DNA from: Poteriospumella lacustris
Lineage: Eukaryota > Sar > Chrysophyceae > Chromulinales > Dinobryaceae
NCBI GenBank assembly: GCA_008000375.1
Contig: SMOI01000093.1
Location: forward strand, 1-64,000
Length of the DNA stretch: 64,000 nucleotides
Direction: 5' to 3'
Shown here: piece after piece, positions 44,928-54,481 of the stretch
Layout of the letters: every line of letters starts with the position of its first letter
Position numbering within the stretch: the stretch's first letter is position 1
Translations under genes and position numbers: made by a program
The notes under the pieces: model-generated
Told to the model about the DNA's origin: nothing
Seen by the model: the letters and a program-made list of their open reading frames with translations, nothing else
Database searches by the model: none

Positions 44928-46228
44928 ATGGATTTCTTTCATCAAGGAAACGTTCACTACGTCAACGAAGACTACGACAGTGCTCTTCAGGTTCGTATCC
45001 TCTCCATTCACACGATGGCAATTATTTTTGCGTCTTTACGCGACGAATTTCTTCAGGCGTTCTCGCAAGCGGTTGAGCATGATTCAAATGATGCGAGATT
45101 TGTTCTGCACAAAGGAACCGCGCAACTGAAACTGCGTCGTTTCGAAGATGCCGTGGCCACTTTGCAACAAGCGGAACAGTTGACTCCTGACAACGATGTT
45201 GCCTTGTACCGACTGGGGTAAGTCAGGCGACTTGATTCACGGTTGAGCATCGTAAATGACTTGACCCCGCTTCGTGTATCTCTCCCTTTAGTGTCGCCCT
45301 GTTCGAGGTGGAACGCTTCGAGTCGGCGAAGGAGACTTTCACGAAGGCCTTGGCGAAGCGCCAAGAACTTTCTCCCACAAAGGATACCACTGCCATCGTG
45401 CGATACATTCGCAAGTGCGACGTGGAAATCGAGGAGATCAAATCGCGCTTGCCTCCGCCTCCACCGGCACCGTCGGCAGCTGCAACAGCTGCTCCTCCAG
45501 CACAAACTACGTCGATTTCTTTACCGGTTCGGTATCAATATTATCAATCAAATACGTCCTTGACCATATCGGTGATGGCGAAGAACGTGACGGCGGACGA
45601 CGTCATCGTCGAAATTCGACCAACTTCGCTGCGCGTCGTGGTCAAGTACTTCGTCATCAAAGGCGACCAACGTACTCCGAAGGAGGAAATTGTCATTGCG
45701 AAGGATCTGTATGCAGAAATTGATGCCATCAAGAGCAAATTCGTGATTCAGAAGACGAAAGTGGAGATCACGTTGGTGAAGATGGACCAAGAGACTTGGC
45801 CCTCGTTGGACGCCGCGAATGGCACCTGCAAATTGGCGAAGGTCGGAAGTGTTGTCGCAGCGGAGGCAGCCAAGCGTGAAGCACAAGAGGAGGAAGAGCG
45901 AGCTAGACGCCCCAAAGCGTATGCCTCTCAGCGAGATTGGGACAAAATCGGGTCGGAAATATCGAAAGAATTGGACAACGAGAAGCCCGAGGGCGAAGAA
46001 GCGTTACAAAAGCTTTTCCAACAAATTTATCGCGATGCGCCCTTAGAAACAAAGTTAGCCATGAAGAAATCATTCCAAACGTCGGGAGGCACGGTCTTGA
46101 GCACGAATTGGGACGAAGTCAGCAAAACCGACTACGAGAAGACACGCAAGGCACCGAAGGGCATGGAATGGAGAAATTGGGAAGGCGAGAAAGTAGCGGG
46201 TGATGACAGTGACGACGACAAGAAGTAA
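44928..46228 (+). CDS. SGT1: SGT1 co-chaperone (TPR, CS and SGS domains)
   Basis: Exons 44928-44990, 45057-45217 and 45292-46228, giving 386 aa. The TPR region spans residues 1-115 ([52 protein letters not shown]). The CS domain lies at about 165-255 ([31 protein letters not shown]). The SGS domain ends the protein: [40 protein letters not shown] and [15 protein letters not shown]1 joins Hsp90 to SCF and kinetochore or immune-receptor clients. Intron 1 (66 bases) is a multiple of three without stop, so retention would add 22 residues to the first TPR. All splice phases agree. Confidence 0.95.
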
Positions 46229-46477
46229 TCGCATTGCATGGTTTCGTGGGCGCTTCTCTTCTGTGTTTTGTAGTCGGTTGGAATGGTCTTTCCTTGTTTG
46301 CTTCTTTTCTGTACATTAAATTCTCATCACTGCACCGCAGACAGCGTGCAGGTCTGTACCCAACGAGTACCGATCACCTTTCCACAAGATTTGAAGCGTC
46401 AGCGATATTTAGTCTATTTATTAACACTACAGTACAAATCTAGAAAGTCTACAAAGCAGAGGAGAGATGGTTGTTTC

Positions 46478-47926
46478 TCAATCCTTGAGGAAGAGCAACT
46501 GGTCCTCGGGAACGCCGGACAGCAACAAAATCTTGTGGCACAAGTACGACGAGTACTTCCACAGCTGCAGAGCCAAATCTTCTGGAGAAGCAAATTCCAC
46601 CATACGACTGGATGCACGGCTGCTGATGGTCAACATAGGGTCCAGGCCAGTAAGATTGACGTTGCTGCCATTGCGTGAGTTTGGCCCACTGTCACTGGAC
46701 AAGTCGCCGACCGAGACGTTGCCCAAGTTATTCCCGCTGTAGCTTCGCTGATTGTGACTCAATCGAGAAATACTTCGAACTCGGAAAGCATCACTGCGCG
46801 TAGGAAGTGATGCATACGAAAAGCGGGGACCTGCAAATGGCCCCATGATTTCAAATGCCAGAAAGCGATACGGCATGAAATAGGGGATCAAATAGGGTAG
46901 GTACCGATGGAAATGCATTCTACCGCCCGTATTGTGTCGCGCTTGGTCACCGATGGGATGCATGAGTTGTTTGAGGCGCTCTTCATCAACACAAACCGCA
47001 TACACAGAAGTCGCTGACCCTTGCCACGTGTTCAGAAAGAATATACGAAAGACTGCCCGGACGAGAGGTTGGAAAGGAAGATGCCGCCAGATATCGCTGA
47101 GCACGGCGCCTGGATTAGCGGAAATAGCTAAAATAGGACGACCTCGGCCATTGGCAGCTTGGTCATCTTGAGAGCTGGACACGCCACTATATCGTCGATT
47201 GATTTCCATGGTGAAGAGGTTCATGAACATTTTCGAATCATCATAGGACGACGAAGAGGTGGTGAATGCGGAGCTAATGTTGCTCAACGCGGAAACTTTG
47301 TAATTGGGGTGCCCGCAGTGATGCATGACACTGCTCAAGTTGACAACTCTGCCGCTTGATTCTCCATCTCGCGATTTGACCAAGAGGCTTTGCAAGCTGC
47401 GAAAGAGCAGATAATGCGACAGATAGTTCACCTGGAACAGTTGCTTCAATCCATTCGGAAGTACTTCATCCACATTTAGTCCGGCGTTGTTTACGATAGC
47501 ATCCAAACGAGAAAACTGCTTTCGGAATTCACACGAGAAGCTCCAGACATGGTGGAGATCACCTAAATTGAGCTTCATGAAAACGGCTCTGCCACTGTAA
47601 GCGAATGGGAACTGCGACGGCACAGCGCATTGGGCACGATCATTGAGCTCCTTCTCCGCAGCCAGCCCCTTTTGCTCATCGCGACAAGCTAGCACAACGG
47701 TCGCTCCGAACTTGACAAGCTGCTCAGCCGTTGCTTTGCCGATACCTGTGTTGGAGCCAGTCACGATGATGACCTTGTTCCTTAAGTCCGCGCCTTGCGG
47801 CCAAGGAACATAATCAGATCCATCTCCAGCCAAGGATTTAATGAGAAGACCACACAATAGCTTGTCGACCAAAAACATAACCATCGCACAGAGTGCGTGA
47901 AGATTGAACTCCAATCGCGAGAACAT
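46478..47926 (-). CDS. membrane-anchored short-chain dehydrogenase/reductase, retinol dehydrogenase-like
   Basis: Single exon, 482 aa. The N-terminal 30 residues are hydrophobic (LHALCAMVMFLVDKLLCGLL), probably a membrane anchor. The Rossmann domain shows the cofactor motif TGSNTGIG, NNAG, the catalytic Ser in VVNLSSV and the Tyr-Lys pair in SYDDSKMF. ANPGAVLSDIWRHL is the usual PG motif after the active site. The C-terminal 150 residues are a Ser/Asn-rich extension (SISRLSHNQRSYSGNN) unlike classical 300-residue SDRs, ending in a hydrophobic helix region. The substrate is not readable; lipid or retinoid-like alcohols are typical of the WWOX/RDH group. Confidence 0.88.
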   Translation of the reverse strand: MFSRLEFNLHALCAMVMFLVDKLLCGLLIKSLAGDGSDYVPWPQGADLRNKVIIVTGSNTGIGKATAEQLVKFGATVVLACRDEQKGLAAEKELNDRAQCAVPSQFPFAYSGRAVFMKLNLGDLHHVWSFSCEFRKQFSRLDAIVNNAGLNVDEVLPNGLKQLFQVNYLSHYLLFRSLQSLLVKSRDGESSGRVVNLSSVMHHCGHPNYKVSALSNISSAFTTSSSSYDDSKMFMNLFTMEINRRYSGVSSSQDDQAANGRGRPILAISANPGAVLSDIWRHLPFQPLVRAVFRIFFLNTWQGSATSVYAVCVDEERLKQLMHPIGDQARHNTGGRMHFHRYLPYLIPYFMPYRFLAFEIMGPFAGPRFSYASLPTRSDAFRVRSISRLSHNQRSYSGNNLGNVSVGDLSSDSGPNSRNGSNVNLTGLDPMLTISSRASSRMVEFASPEDLALQLWKYSSYLCHKILLLSGVPEDQLLFLKD

Positions 47927-48480
47927 GGTAGCTCACCGTCCTGTCTTCTTACAAATGTCCCACGATTGTATCAAGTCGCCTCCACAGGATGTTTCCAAAC
48001 AAGTCGTTCCGATTTGCGAAGATTCCAAATCATGTGTGATGAAAAAAGGTGAGATGCACAGTAGCGACGGGATGACGCGAAGTGGGAAGCGAGTGGAAAT
48101 CACTTCCGACAAGCGTTTCAGATTCAGCACACTTCCACTTCAAAAGCATGAACTGGTGAACCATCGAATGGATTCTGGCATTCGTCGTCTCCATCCAAGT
48201 TGATCCAAACCTTGACCATGTCGCCTCCTTCTGACAACAAGAACAAGGAGAAACGCCGGTGTCTTGAGGGGAAAGACAGGAGTGGGAGAATTCTTAGGTT
48301 GAAGTCTCGAACTTCCGAGGGGACTAATGTCATCATCTTGCACGTCCCTCTCTCCTTGTGTGGCCTCCCACCTCCTCAACTTCAACCTTGCGTCCTTTCC
48401 TTTCAGTTGGAGTTCTATCCATCTCAACTGATAGATGATGGAAAGAGCATCCAGAAAGCACTCTTCCAAAGGAATTTGCC
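47927..48480. other. intergenic, unresolved
   Basis: Several modest frames on both strands (plus about 47925-48203 and 48218-48484, minus 48336-48124) but no domain or consistent splice chain. A good acceptor-like site (CTTTCCTTTCAG, about 48407) suggests a spliced leader or small exon of the gene to the right, yet the frame behind it ends at 48484. Confidence 0.4.
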
Positions 48481-48903
48481 ATGACAATGAGAACTGCGAT
48501 GATCAAACGAAGTATCCAGAGTACTGGGCTGAAAAACTATCCTCGGTATATTGTAAACTCTGAAGCTGCAACATGGGTTGAAGGGGCAAGGAAAGGTCAA
48601 TTGAAAAATATTGACCCGGAAAAGTTGAAGCAGTGTGACCTTTGCGAAGGAATATATCACGAAGCCCACGAAGGACGGCAATTGAATGAACTCATTCCAG
48701 TTTGTGCAATTCGGGACTTTTGGGTTAAGAAGTGGATGATGCAGCATGAAAGCTTCGGGATGCACGATCCTCTTTCTCTTGACCAGTCTCATTACAATGA
48801 TGACGAAACTGTTCGCCAAGTTGCCGAGGACGCCATTGTGGTGCCAACTGATCCTGAGAAAGCAAAAGAGTTAAAATGTGGAGAGCATTGCTGTGCTGAC
48901 TAA
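48481..48903 (+). CDS. uncharacterised protein, possibly mitochondrial
   Basis: Open frame of 140 aa from the ATG at 48481, with further in-frame ATGs at 48487 and 48499. The first 30 residues are basic without acids (MRTAMIKRSIQSTGLKNYPR), compatible with a mitochondrial presequence. The rest is hydrophilic, with CDLCEGIYHEAHEGRQLNEL, IRDFWVKKWMMQHESFGMHD and a Cys-rich end CGEHCCAD, so a metal site is possible. I do not recognise the family. The true 5' end is uncertain because the start overlaps other frames. Confidence 0.5.
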   Translation: MTMRTAMIKRSIQSTGLKNYPRYIVNSEAATWVEGARKGQLKNIDPEKLKQCDLCEGIYHEAHEGRQLNELIPVCAIRDFWVKKWMMQHESFGMHDPLSLDQSHYNDDETVRQVAEDAIVVPTDPEKAKELKCGEHCCAD

Positions 48904-49046
48904 ACGAACTACACCCAACCTCTACTTGCAAAACCCAATTCGGGGATGTAAAGGATATGTCATCATTTATTATACTTAACGTCGATTGGACGAAGAAACG
49001 ACATTTCAATCCCACTCGACAAACGACGACGAATGACAAAAGTACT

Positions 49047-50524
49047 TTATGCGCTCACTTCGAACACAGGTGGTCCCAACACATCAAATTTCGGCACAAC
49101 ACCTAAGCCAGGTTGTAGTGGTGCTGACATCCTACCGTTTACTCGATGTGCCGTTGTGTCGGCAATTGTCTTCGGACCGTACGAGTTAAAGTCGGTGCTT
49201 TGGTGGATCGATTGACGAGATCAAACAACAAGGATGAGAAGACTCTTGGAGAATACGTTTGACATCAATCGCATTTACCTGCAGAGCAACATGCCGGGAG
49301 GAGTAGAATGAGCCAGATGAGATATCGCAGCTGTGACGATGTCCCCGCCCCTGTTCTCAACGCATTGTGAACTCAACAAGAACTATAATATAACTCAATA
49401 TGTCGTGCTTACCATGTGTCCTCGATATTGAGAGCAATACCCGCCCCGACAGCCAAGTCTCTAATGGCGCGAGCTTTCGTCAACCCACCAACCTTGGATA
49501 TTTTCAAGTTCACCGCGTCTGCAGCTCCATCAGAAATGACCTTCACCATTACGCCAATATCGTCCATAGACTCGTCAATAATAAAAGGCAACGGACAATT
49601 TTGGCGAACAGAGAGGCATTCTTCATATGAGAAACATGGTTGTTCAATGTAGACAGCCAAATCTTGGACACCTTGGATGACTTGTAATGCTTGGTGCATT
49701 TTCCATCCAGTATTTGCGTCGCAAAACAAAGGCATGTGGGCAATACCTTCCGTTTGCCGAAGGGCTTTGGTCTGTAAGACACTGTAAAAACTGAACATTC
49801 GGTTTGGAACAGAGTCACAAAATCGTATACCTCTTCATCCAATATTTTCCGAACGGCTCTAATTCGTTCAATGTCTGTATGGGGGTCGCCCCCAACCTTC
49901 AGTTGAAAGATCCTACACGGTATGTTTTCAACGAGCTATACCCATGAGACACAAGCCATTTTCTGGAGAATATCGGAGTGCACACCTGTATCCTTGGCCC
50001 ACGTAGGATTTGACATTCTCTGCCATTCTTTGTGGCGTGTCTTGTGAGATAGCCCGATACAGTTTGTAATTTTCACCGAAGCGACCACCAAGAAGTTCAC
50101 AGACAGGCATGTTGCACAGCTTCCCCATAATGTCCCAGCAGGCCATATCCAATGCCGACTTTACGTATGGATGGCCTCGTAATGCGTTGTCCATTACTTG
50201 ATTGATAGCATTCAACCTGGTGGGATTTTCACCAAGCAGTGTTGGTGCAAGAACTTGTATTCCAGTTCGCACACCTTCTGCATAAGCCGGGAGATAAGCT
50301 GGCCCGAGAGGAGTACATTCACCAAACCCTTCAACACCAATGTTCGTGGATATTTTCACAACCGTGGCATCAAACTCCACCACTTGATTTCCACCCGACC
50401 ATTTATAGGATCCTTCGTGCAATGGAAGACCAACCTTGTAAAGAGAGATCTTTGTAATTTTCACAGCCTCTGCCTGGGCAGTGAAGCTTCTTCGTGCTGT
50501 TCGTAAAAAGGGAGCAACTCGCAT
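49047..50524 (-). CDS. enolase-superfamily enzyme (mandelate racemase/muconate lactonizing type), hydroxyproline dehydratase/epimerase-like, mitochondrial
   Basis: Five exons on the minus strand: 50524-49986, 49912-49831, 49771-49413, 49350-49279 and 49197-49047, giving 400 aa. All phases (2, 0, 2, 2) close. The start MRVAPFLRTARRSFTAQA is a mitochondrial-type presequence. The capping domain has SALDMACWDIMGKL. In the barrel: FQLKVGGDP (base Lys), FCDANTGWK (metal Asp), YIEQPC (metal Glu), IIDESMDDIG (metal Asp) and LKISKVGGL (second Lys). The end has STDFNSYGPKT and RMSAPLQPGLGV. The pattern fits the MLE subgroup acting on proline derivatives (cis-3-hydroxyproline dehydratase or hydroxyproline-betaine epimerase); the exact substrate is inferred. 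This is the most intron-rich gene of the window. Confidence 0.85.
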
Positions 50525-50786
50525 AGCTGGAAAAACTTTTGAAATTGAGACAGAAAGTGGTGTTAAAAAGTGAAGAGAGCAGAGCGTGTTCCCACGACAA
50601 CGTTGGATCTGGGAACCGGTTGTACAAACTATCTTTTCATATATCACATTATATAACATGCTACGTGGTAAACTATGCACAATGGGAGTTTCAAACGTTT
50701 TTCTTCATCGCTTTGACAACAAGTCGGATTACAGTATTGGAAATGAAAAGGACTGATGAAGTTACAATCAATACAACCGGAAAGGA

Positions 50787-51809
50787 TCACAGAGAGTCAG
50801 AACTCGGATCGACATCATCAGCAATACTTGTCTCGCTTTTGCCTGCAAATTTCCTCTTCTGATGAGGCTGGTATTCAAACCCTAAGTGCTTTTGGTTTCT
50901 TTTACTGAGCAGTTGAATTTGTAAATGTCTTTCCGCTGCTGACTTCATTTGCTCTGGGGTTAACTTATCCACGCAGTAACGGCAGTGAATCCCCTCTTTG
51001 AAATCTTCTCTTGCACGATCATCAGGAGTCAAAGGATATCGACAGCCGCGGCACAATTCACATTCACCGGCCACTAATCCATGCTTCACTGTCACCCGTT
51101 GATCGAATACGAAACAATCTCCTTTCCATTTGCTGTTCTCTTCAGGAATCTCTTCCAAATACTTCAAAATCCCACCCTTCAATCTGTAAATTTTGTTGTA
51201 CTTTGAAGTGTCTGCCACATAGGCAGCAACTTTGTCACATCGTATCCCACCAGTGCAAAACATTGCCAGACTTTTCTTTTCAGAGCCGTCATCTGTTGGA
51301 TCTTCCCGCTTCTCTAGACGCTCCATGAAGGCAGGAAACTCACGAAAATTCTTTGTCTGAGGATCGATTGCTCCTTCAAATGTGCCAAGAGAATACTCGT
51401 AATCATTCCTTGTGTCTACAAGGACGACATCTTCTCTGGAAATAAGATCATTCCAATCATGCGGTTCAATGTCCTCGACGCGATCCGAGAGATGTACGTT
51501 GTATCCGTCAACACCCAAAGTTACTATTTCTCTCTTCACAGCGATTCTCATTCGATAGAATGGTTGCTCGTCGGAAAATGAAAACTTAATTTCCAATCCA
51601 GACAGCTGTGGCTCAAGAGCGAAGAGCCTCGGAAGAAACGCGTCCATGTTCACAGCCTCGGCCGCGATAGTTCCATTTAGACCCTCTCCGGCTACAATAA
51701 GCATCCCAGTCACTCCAAATTCTTTGCATAAGACTTTTAGTTTCTCCTTGAACTCCTCCGGGTTCGAATTGTCGAAAAATTTGTACAGAGCGGTAATTTT
51801 GTACGTCAT
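50787..51809 (-). CDS. trhO: tRNA uridine-34 hydroxylase TrhO (rhodanese-domain protein)
   Basis: Single exon. From the ATG at 51809 the product is 340 aa, opening MTYKITALYKFFDNSNPEEF as in bacterial-type TrhO. The frame is open upstream to three ATGs at 52011-52019, which would add 70 residues (410 aa) containing a hydrophobic patch. The N-terminal acylphosphatase-like domain includes LIVAGEGLNGTIA. The rhodanese domain has VLVDTRNDYEYSLGTFEGAI and active Cys in MFCTGGIRCDK. The C-terminal region carries CELCRGCRYPL and HCRYCVDKLT, a likely zinc site. TrhO makes 5-hydroxyuridine at tRNA position 34. It probably acts on organellar tRNAs, but no clear targeting peptide is seen. Confidence 0.88.
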   Translation of the reverse strand: MTYKITALYKFFDNSNPEEFKEKLKVLCKEFGVTGMLIVAGEGLNGTIAAEAVNMDAFLPRLFALEPQLSGLEIKFSFSDEQPFYRMRIAVKREIVTLGVDGYNVHLSDRVEDIEPHDWNDLISREDVVLVDTRNDYEYSLGTFEGAIDPQTKNFREFPAFMERLEKREDPTDDGSEKKSLAMFCTGGIRCDKVAAYVADTSKYNKIYRLKGGILKYLEEIPEENSKWKGDCFVFDQRVTVKHGLVAGECELCRGCRYPLTPDDRAREDFKEGIHCRYCVDKLTPEQMKSAAERHLQIQLLSKRNQKHLGFEYQPHQKRKFAGKSETSIADDVDPSSDSL

Positions 51810-52019
51810 TGTTTCACTGCTGATGTTTTTGTTTCTCCCTTCTGTTTCTCCCTTTTCGAAAGAAAGATATACTGGTATCCACAAACGAAGTCGCCACAAA
51901 CTCAACCGAAAGCTTTGGTCGCTATTTACCGCTGGCTTGCTGAATTTCAGGTCTTTATCACTTTCGTTGTCCGCCAGAGAAAATTCCTTTTCCTCGTCGT
52001 CTCTCCGGTCCATCATCAT

Positions 52020-52955
52020 CGTCGTGGTGATGTGTTTAAAAGCGTTTCAAATATTTCTGCACAGCTGCCAGCTGCCAATATCATCATCATCATGGTTGCC
52101 TCACCACAGCCACACAGCAGCAGCTGCTGCTCTGCTGCAGCAGCAGGCCGTTTGCTTTTCTCTCTCTGCCGCCTTCTTTTCAATCTTTTGACCTTATGTA
52201 TTTGTTCACAATCGATTGAGAGAACGAACTGGCGTGTCGTTTTGCGCCAGCTCTGACCCTCAGGAAGCTTTCTCGGTAAGTCCACCTTTCAACTTCCTCT
52301 ACAACTATGGGAAAGATCGGTTTGCAATGATTTGAGTTTTTATGCTACACCTCTGACGACTCTGTCGAATGGGGATACAACGCAGTCACCACTTCACAAC
52401 TGGTGCGTGAGCAATACGATCTTTTCCTTTTTATTATTCAGTCTTTGTTTCTCTGTGCTGTGCGATGAATCCAAACACCTGACGATGTATGAAAAATACT
52501 GATTAAACACTCTCCATGTAATGTGGTAGAGTTAACTTTGACTGAGCACAATTGTCTTGTCGTTTTCTATCTTCCCTCGTCGATTGCTGTGATTGATTCA
52601 ATTTATTGGAGCTGTCTGATCTCGGTCTTCGGATCGAGAAATGCGCGATAAACTTTTTATTACGCTTAATCATGAGCATTTTCTCATCGACGGGGATGGG
52701 GCGAACCTGTCATGTGTACTTCCATCGAAACTCCGTCATTTCGACTCGCTTTATTAACGATTGTTTTCTTTTATTATAGATGCATAGCGTGGCATGAGTC
52801 TGGATCATTTTTTGCCTGCGAAGTGAGGATTTTGTGAATGTGTTTGTTGTGAGTGTCTCGTCTCGTCCGTTACCCAAGATGTTGAATGATAAACAATACA
52901 AAGAATGCTTCTAACTCTACATAATTATGTTACACTATTGATCCTATCCATTCCG
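52020..52955. other. long intergenic region
   Basis: About 940 bases, one of the longest gaps. A CAGCAG/CTGCTG cluster lies at 52110-52150 and a canonical donor-like CGGTAAGTCC at about 52274. The AT-rich part 52400-52900 has only short frames. I looked for tRNA and spliceosomal RNA signatures and found none. Confidence 0.5.
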
Positions 52956-54103
52956 TTAATTGGCAGTTTCAATAAATGTAGCAATTTCGGGGTAGCCTCC
53001 CTCACGGTATTTGCCGGCGATTTCACTGCGCACTGCTTCCCATCCACCGTCAACCACGCCCAAAGCCACTGCATCCATGATGTGCGCAGCTTGATCCAAC
53101 GAAATCTGTGCAGGGCTCACACCTTCTTCGATATCCTTTTGACGAGGATCTTTGGCTCTGATTTTGTGCATATCACCGACGACCTTCTTGTCGGTGAAGC
53201 CAGCGAGCGTCACGATGTGGTCGAGGTCCTACAGGCGACAACAAGATGAGGCACTTGCGAGAGTTATAGAAGAGAATAGACAAACGAGCCTACCTTAATG
53301 GTCGACGTGAGTGTCCACTTTGGCATCGCCAACGATGATTGGGCAGTATCCTTGGCCTCGGCCGCGCGATTGAGCTTGAGGAGCATCAGTGCGTGGTACG
53401 TGTTGGGGTGGCCCCAGCCATAGAATACGTTTGATGAGCGTTCACATGTTACTAATGCCGAAACATCATTTTTCTTTTCGCGGAAGTCTTCAGCAAGACG
53501 TTCATAGCCTTCCGGAAAGGCGCCGACTTTGGTAAGAAGGTACCGATCCAAAATCAAGCGCTTGTCGTGGTCGGTCTGCGAAGGAAAGCGACCGGAGTTC
53601 AACATCGCCAGCGAATCTCCCTTTTTGTACAGAGTGCCACTTTCATTTGCCATGGACTCAAGATAGTCAGCCTCGGGGCGGCCGTAGAAATCGCTTTCGG
53701 CAGCCATTCGAGCAACGTACTTGTCAGTGCTCAGGGCAACCAACTTGACGCCAGCTTCAGTTGTGGTCGCAATTTGCAGATCCATTCCTTCCTTCTGAGT
53801 GGGCCATCGCATGAAACCCACATATTGACCAGTGGTGGCATCCTTACCAACTGGAATGAAGAAAGGGTTCAAGCTGTGTCGTTTCTGTGGCTCCACCAGC
53901 TCCAAACCTTGGAGCTTCAACGTCTCGACAAGGGCAGGTAACCGAGAAGGCACCTCAACCTTCGCAACATCTTGCAAGAAACGCGCATGTTCTTGAGCAA
54001 GCGATTGGGACTCTTTGCTCACCGATGAGGAAAGAAGTCTGGACTTGGTCAAGGCAACACGTTCACTTGATCGAACAACCGTTGAGACAGATGACCGCCA
54101 CAT
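52956..54103 (-). CDS. uncharacterised protein with mitochondrial-type presequence
   Basis: Exons on the minus strand: 54103-53294 and 53228-52956 (65-base intron, phase 0), 360 aa. The frame opens upstream at a TTG, so the ATG at 54103 is taken. The start MWRSSVSTVVRSSERVALTK is basic and Ser-rich, like an organelle presequence. The body looks globular (NPFFIPVGKDATTGQYVGFM, TEAGVKLVALSTDKYVARMA, RLILDRYLLTKVGAFPEGYE, FYGWGHPNTYHALMLLKLNR) and ends in a helical segment (REGGYPEIATFIETAN). No known motif is evident to me. The clean splice joining two frames argues for a real gene. Confidence 0.7.
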
Positions 54104-54481
54104 TGCAAATTTCGAGCTGAAGCCTTCTTCCAATAAAGCCTACTACACAGTATAGTGTTTTACGTTGGTAGAAGAGTCATATCCTTGCCGTCATCTCGCG
54201 ATCACTCACTATTCCAGACGCAGTTCGTTCGTTGTTCTTTCTTTCGCTTTGGTCAACATGACGACGACGCTGACGACGACGACGACGACGAACTGACACC
54301 CGAACCGGTATGTACCACCATGCGTATGTACCATGCATTATAAAATGGGCATCGTGCCACCAGCTTACTGACAACGAGTGAACCAATGTCAAGATGCTAT
54401 ATCCGTTTACAGGAATTCAACAAGAAGAGACCACGAGACAATCAGATGCCATCTGATGAGACCCAGAGGAGCGTCGTTCCC
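54104..54481. other. intergenic
   Basis: Between two leftward genes. Contains a (GAC)n run at about 54258-54292. No supported gene. Confidence 0.5.

Noticed and set aside
48124-48336. Minus-strand frame ending in MVKVWINLDGDDECQNPFDG and HAFEVEVC, briefly considered as an effector N-terminus
   Set aside because: No continuation with valid splice sites and no recognised motif; overlaps other equally weak frames.
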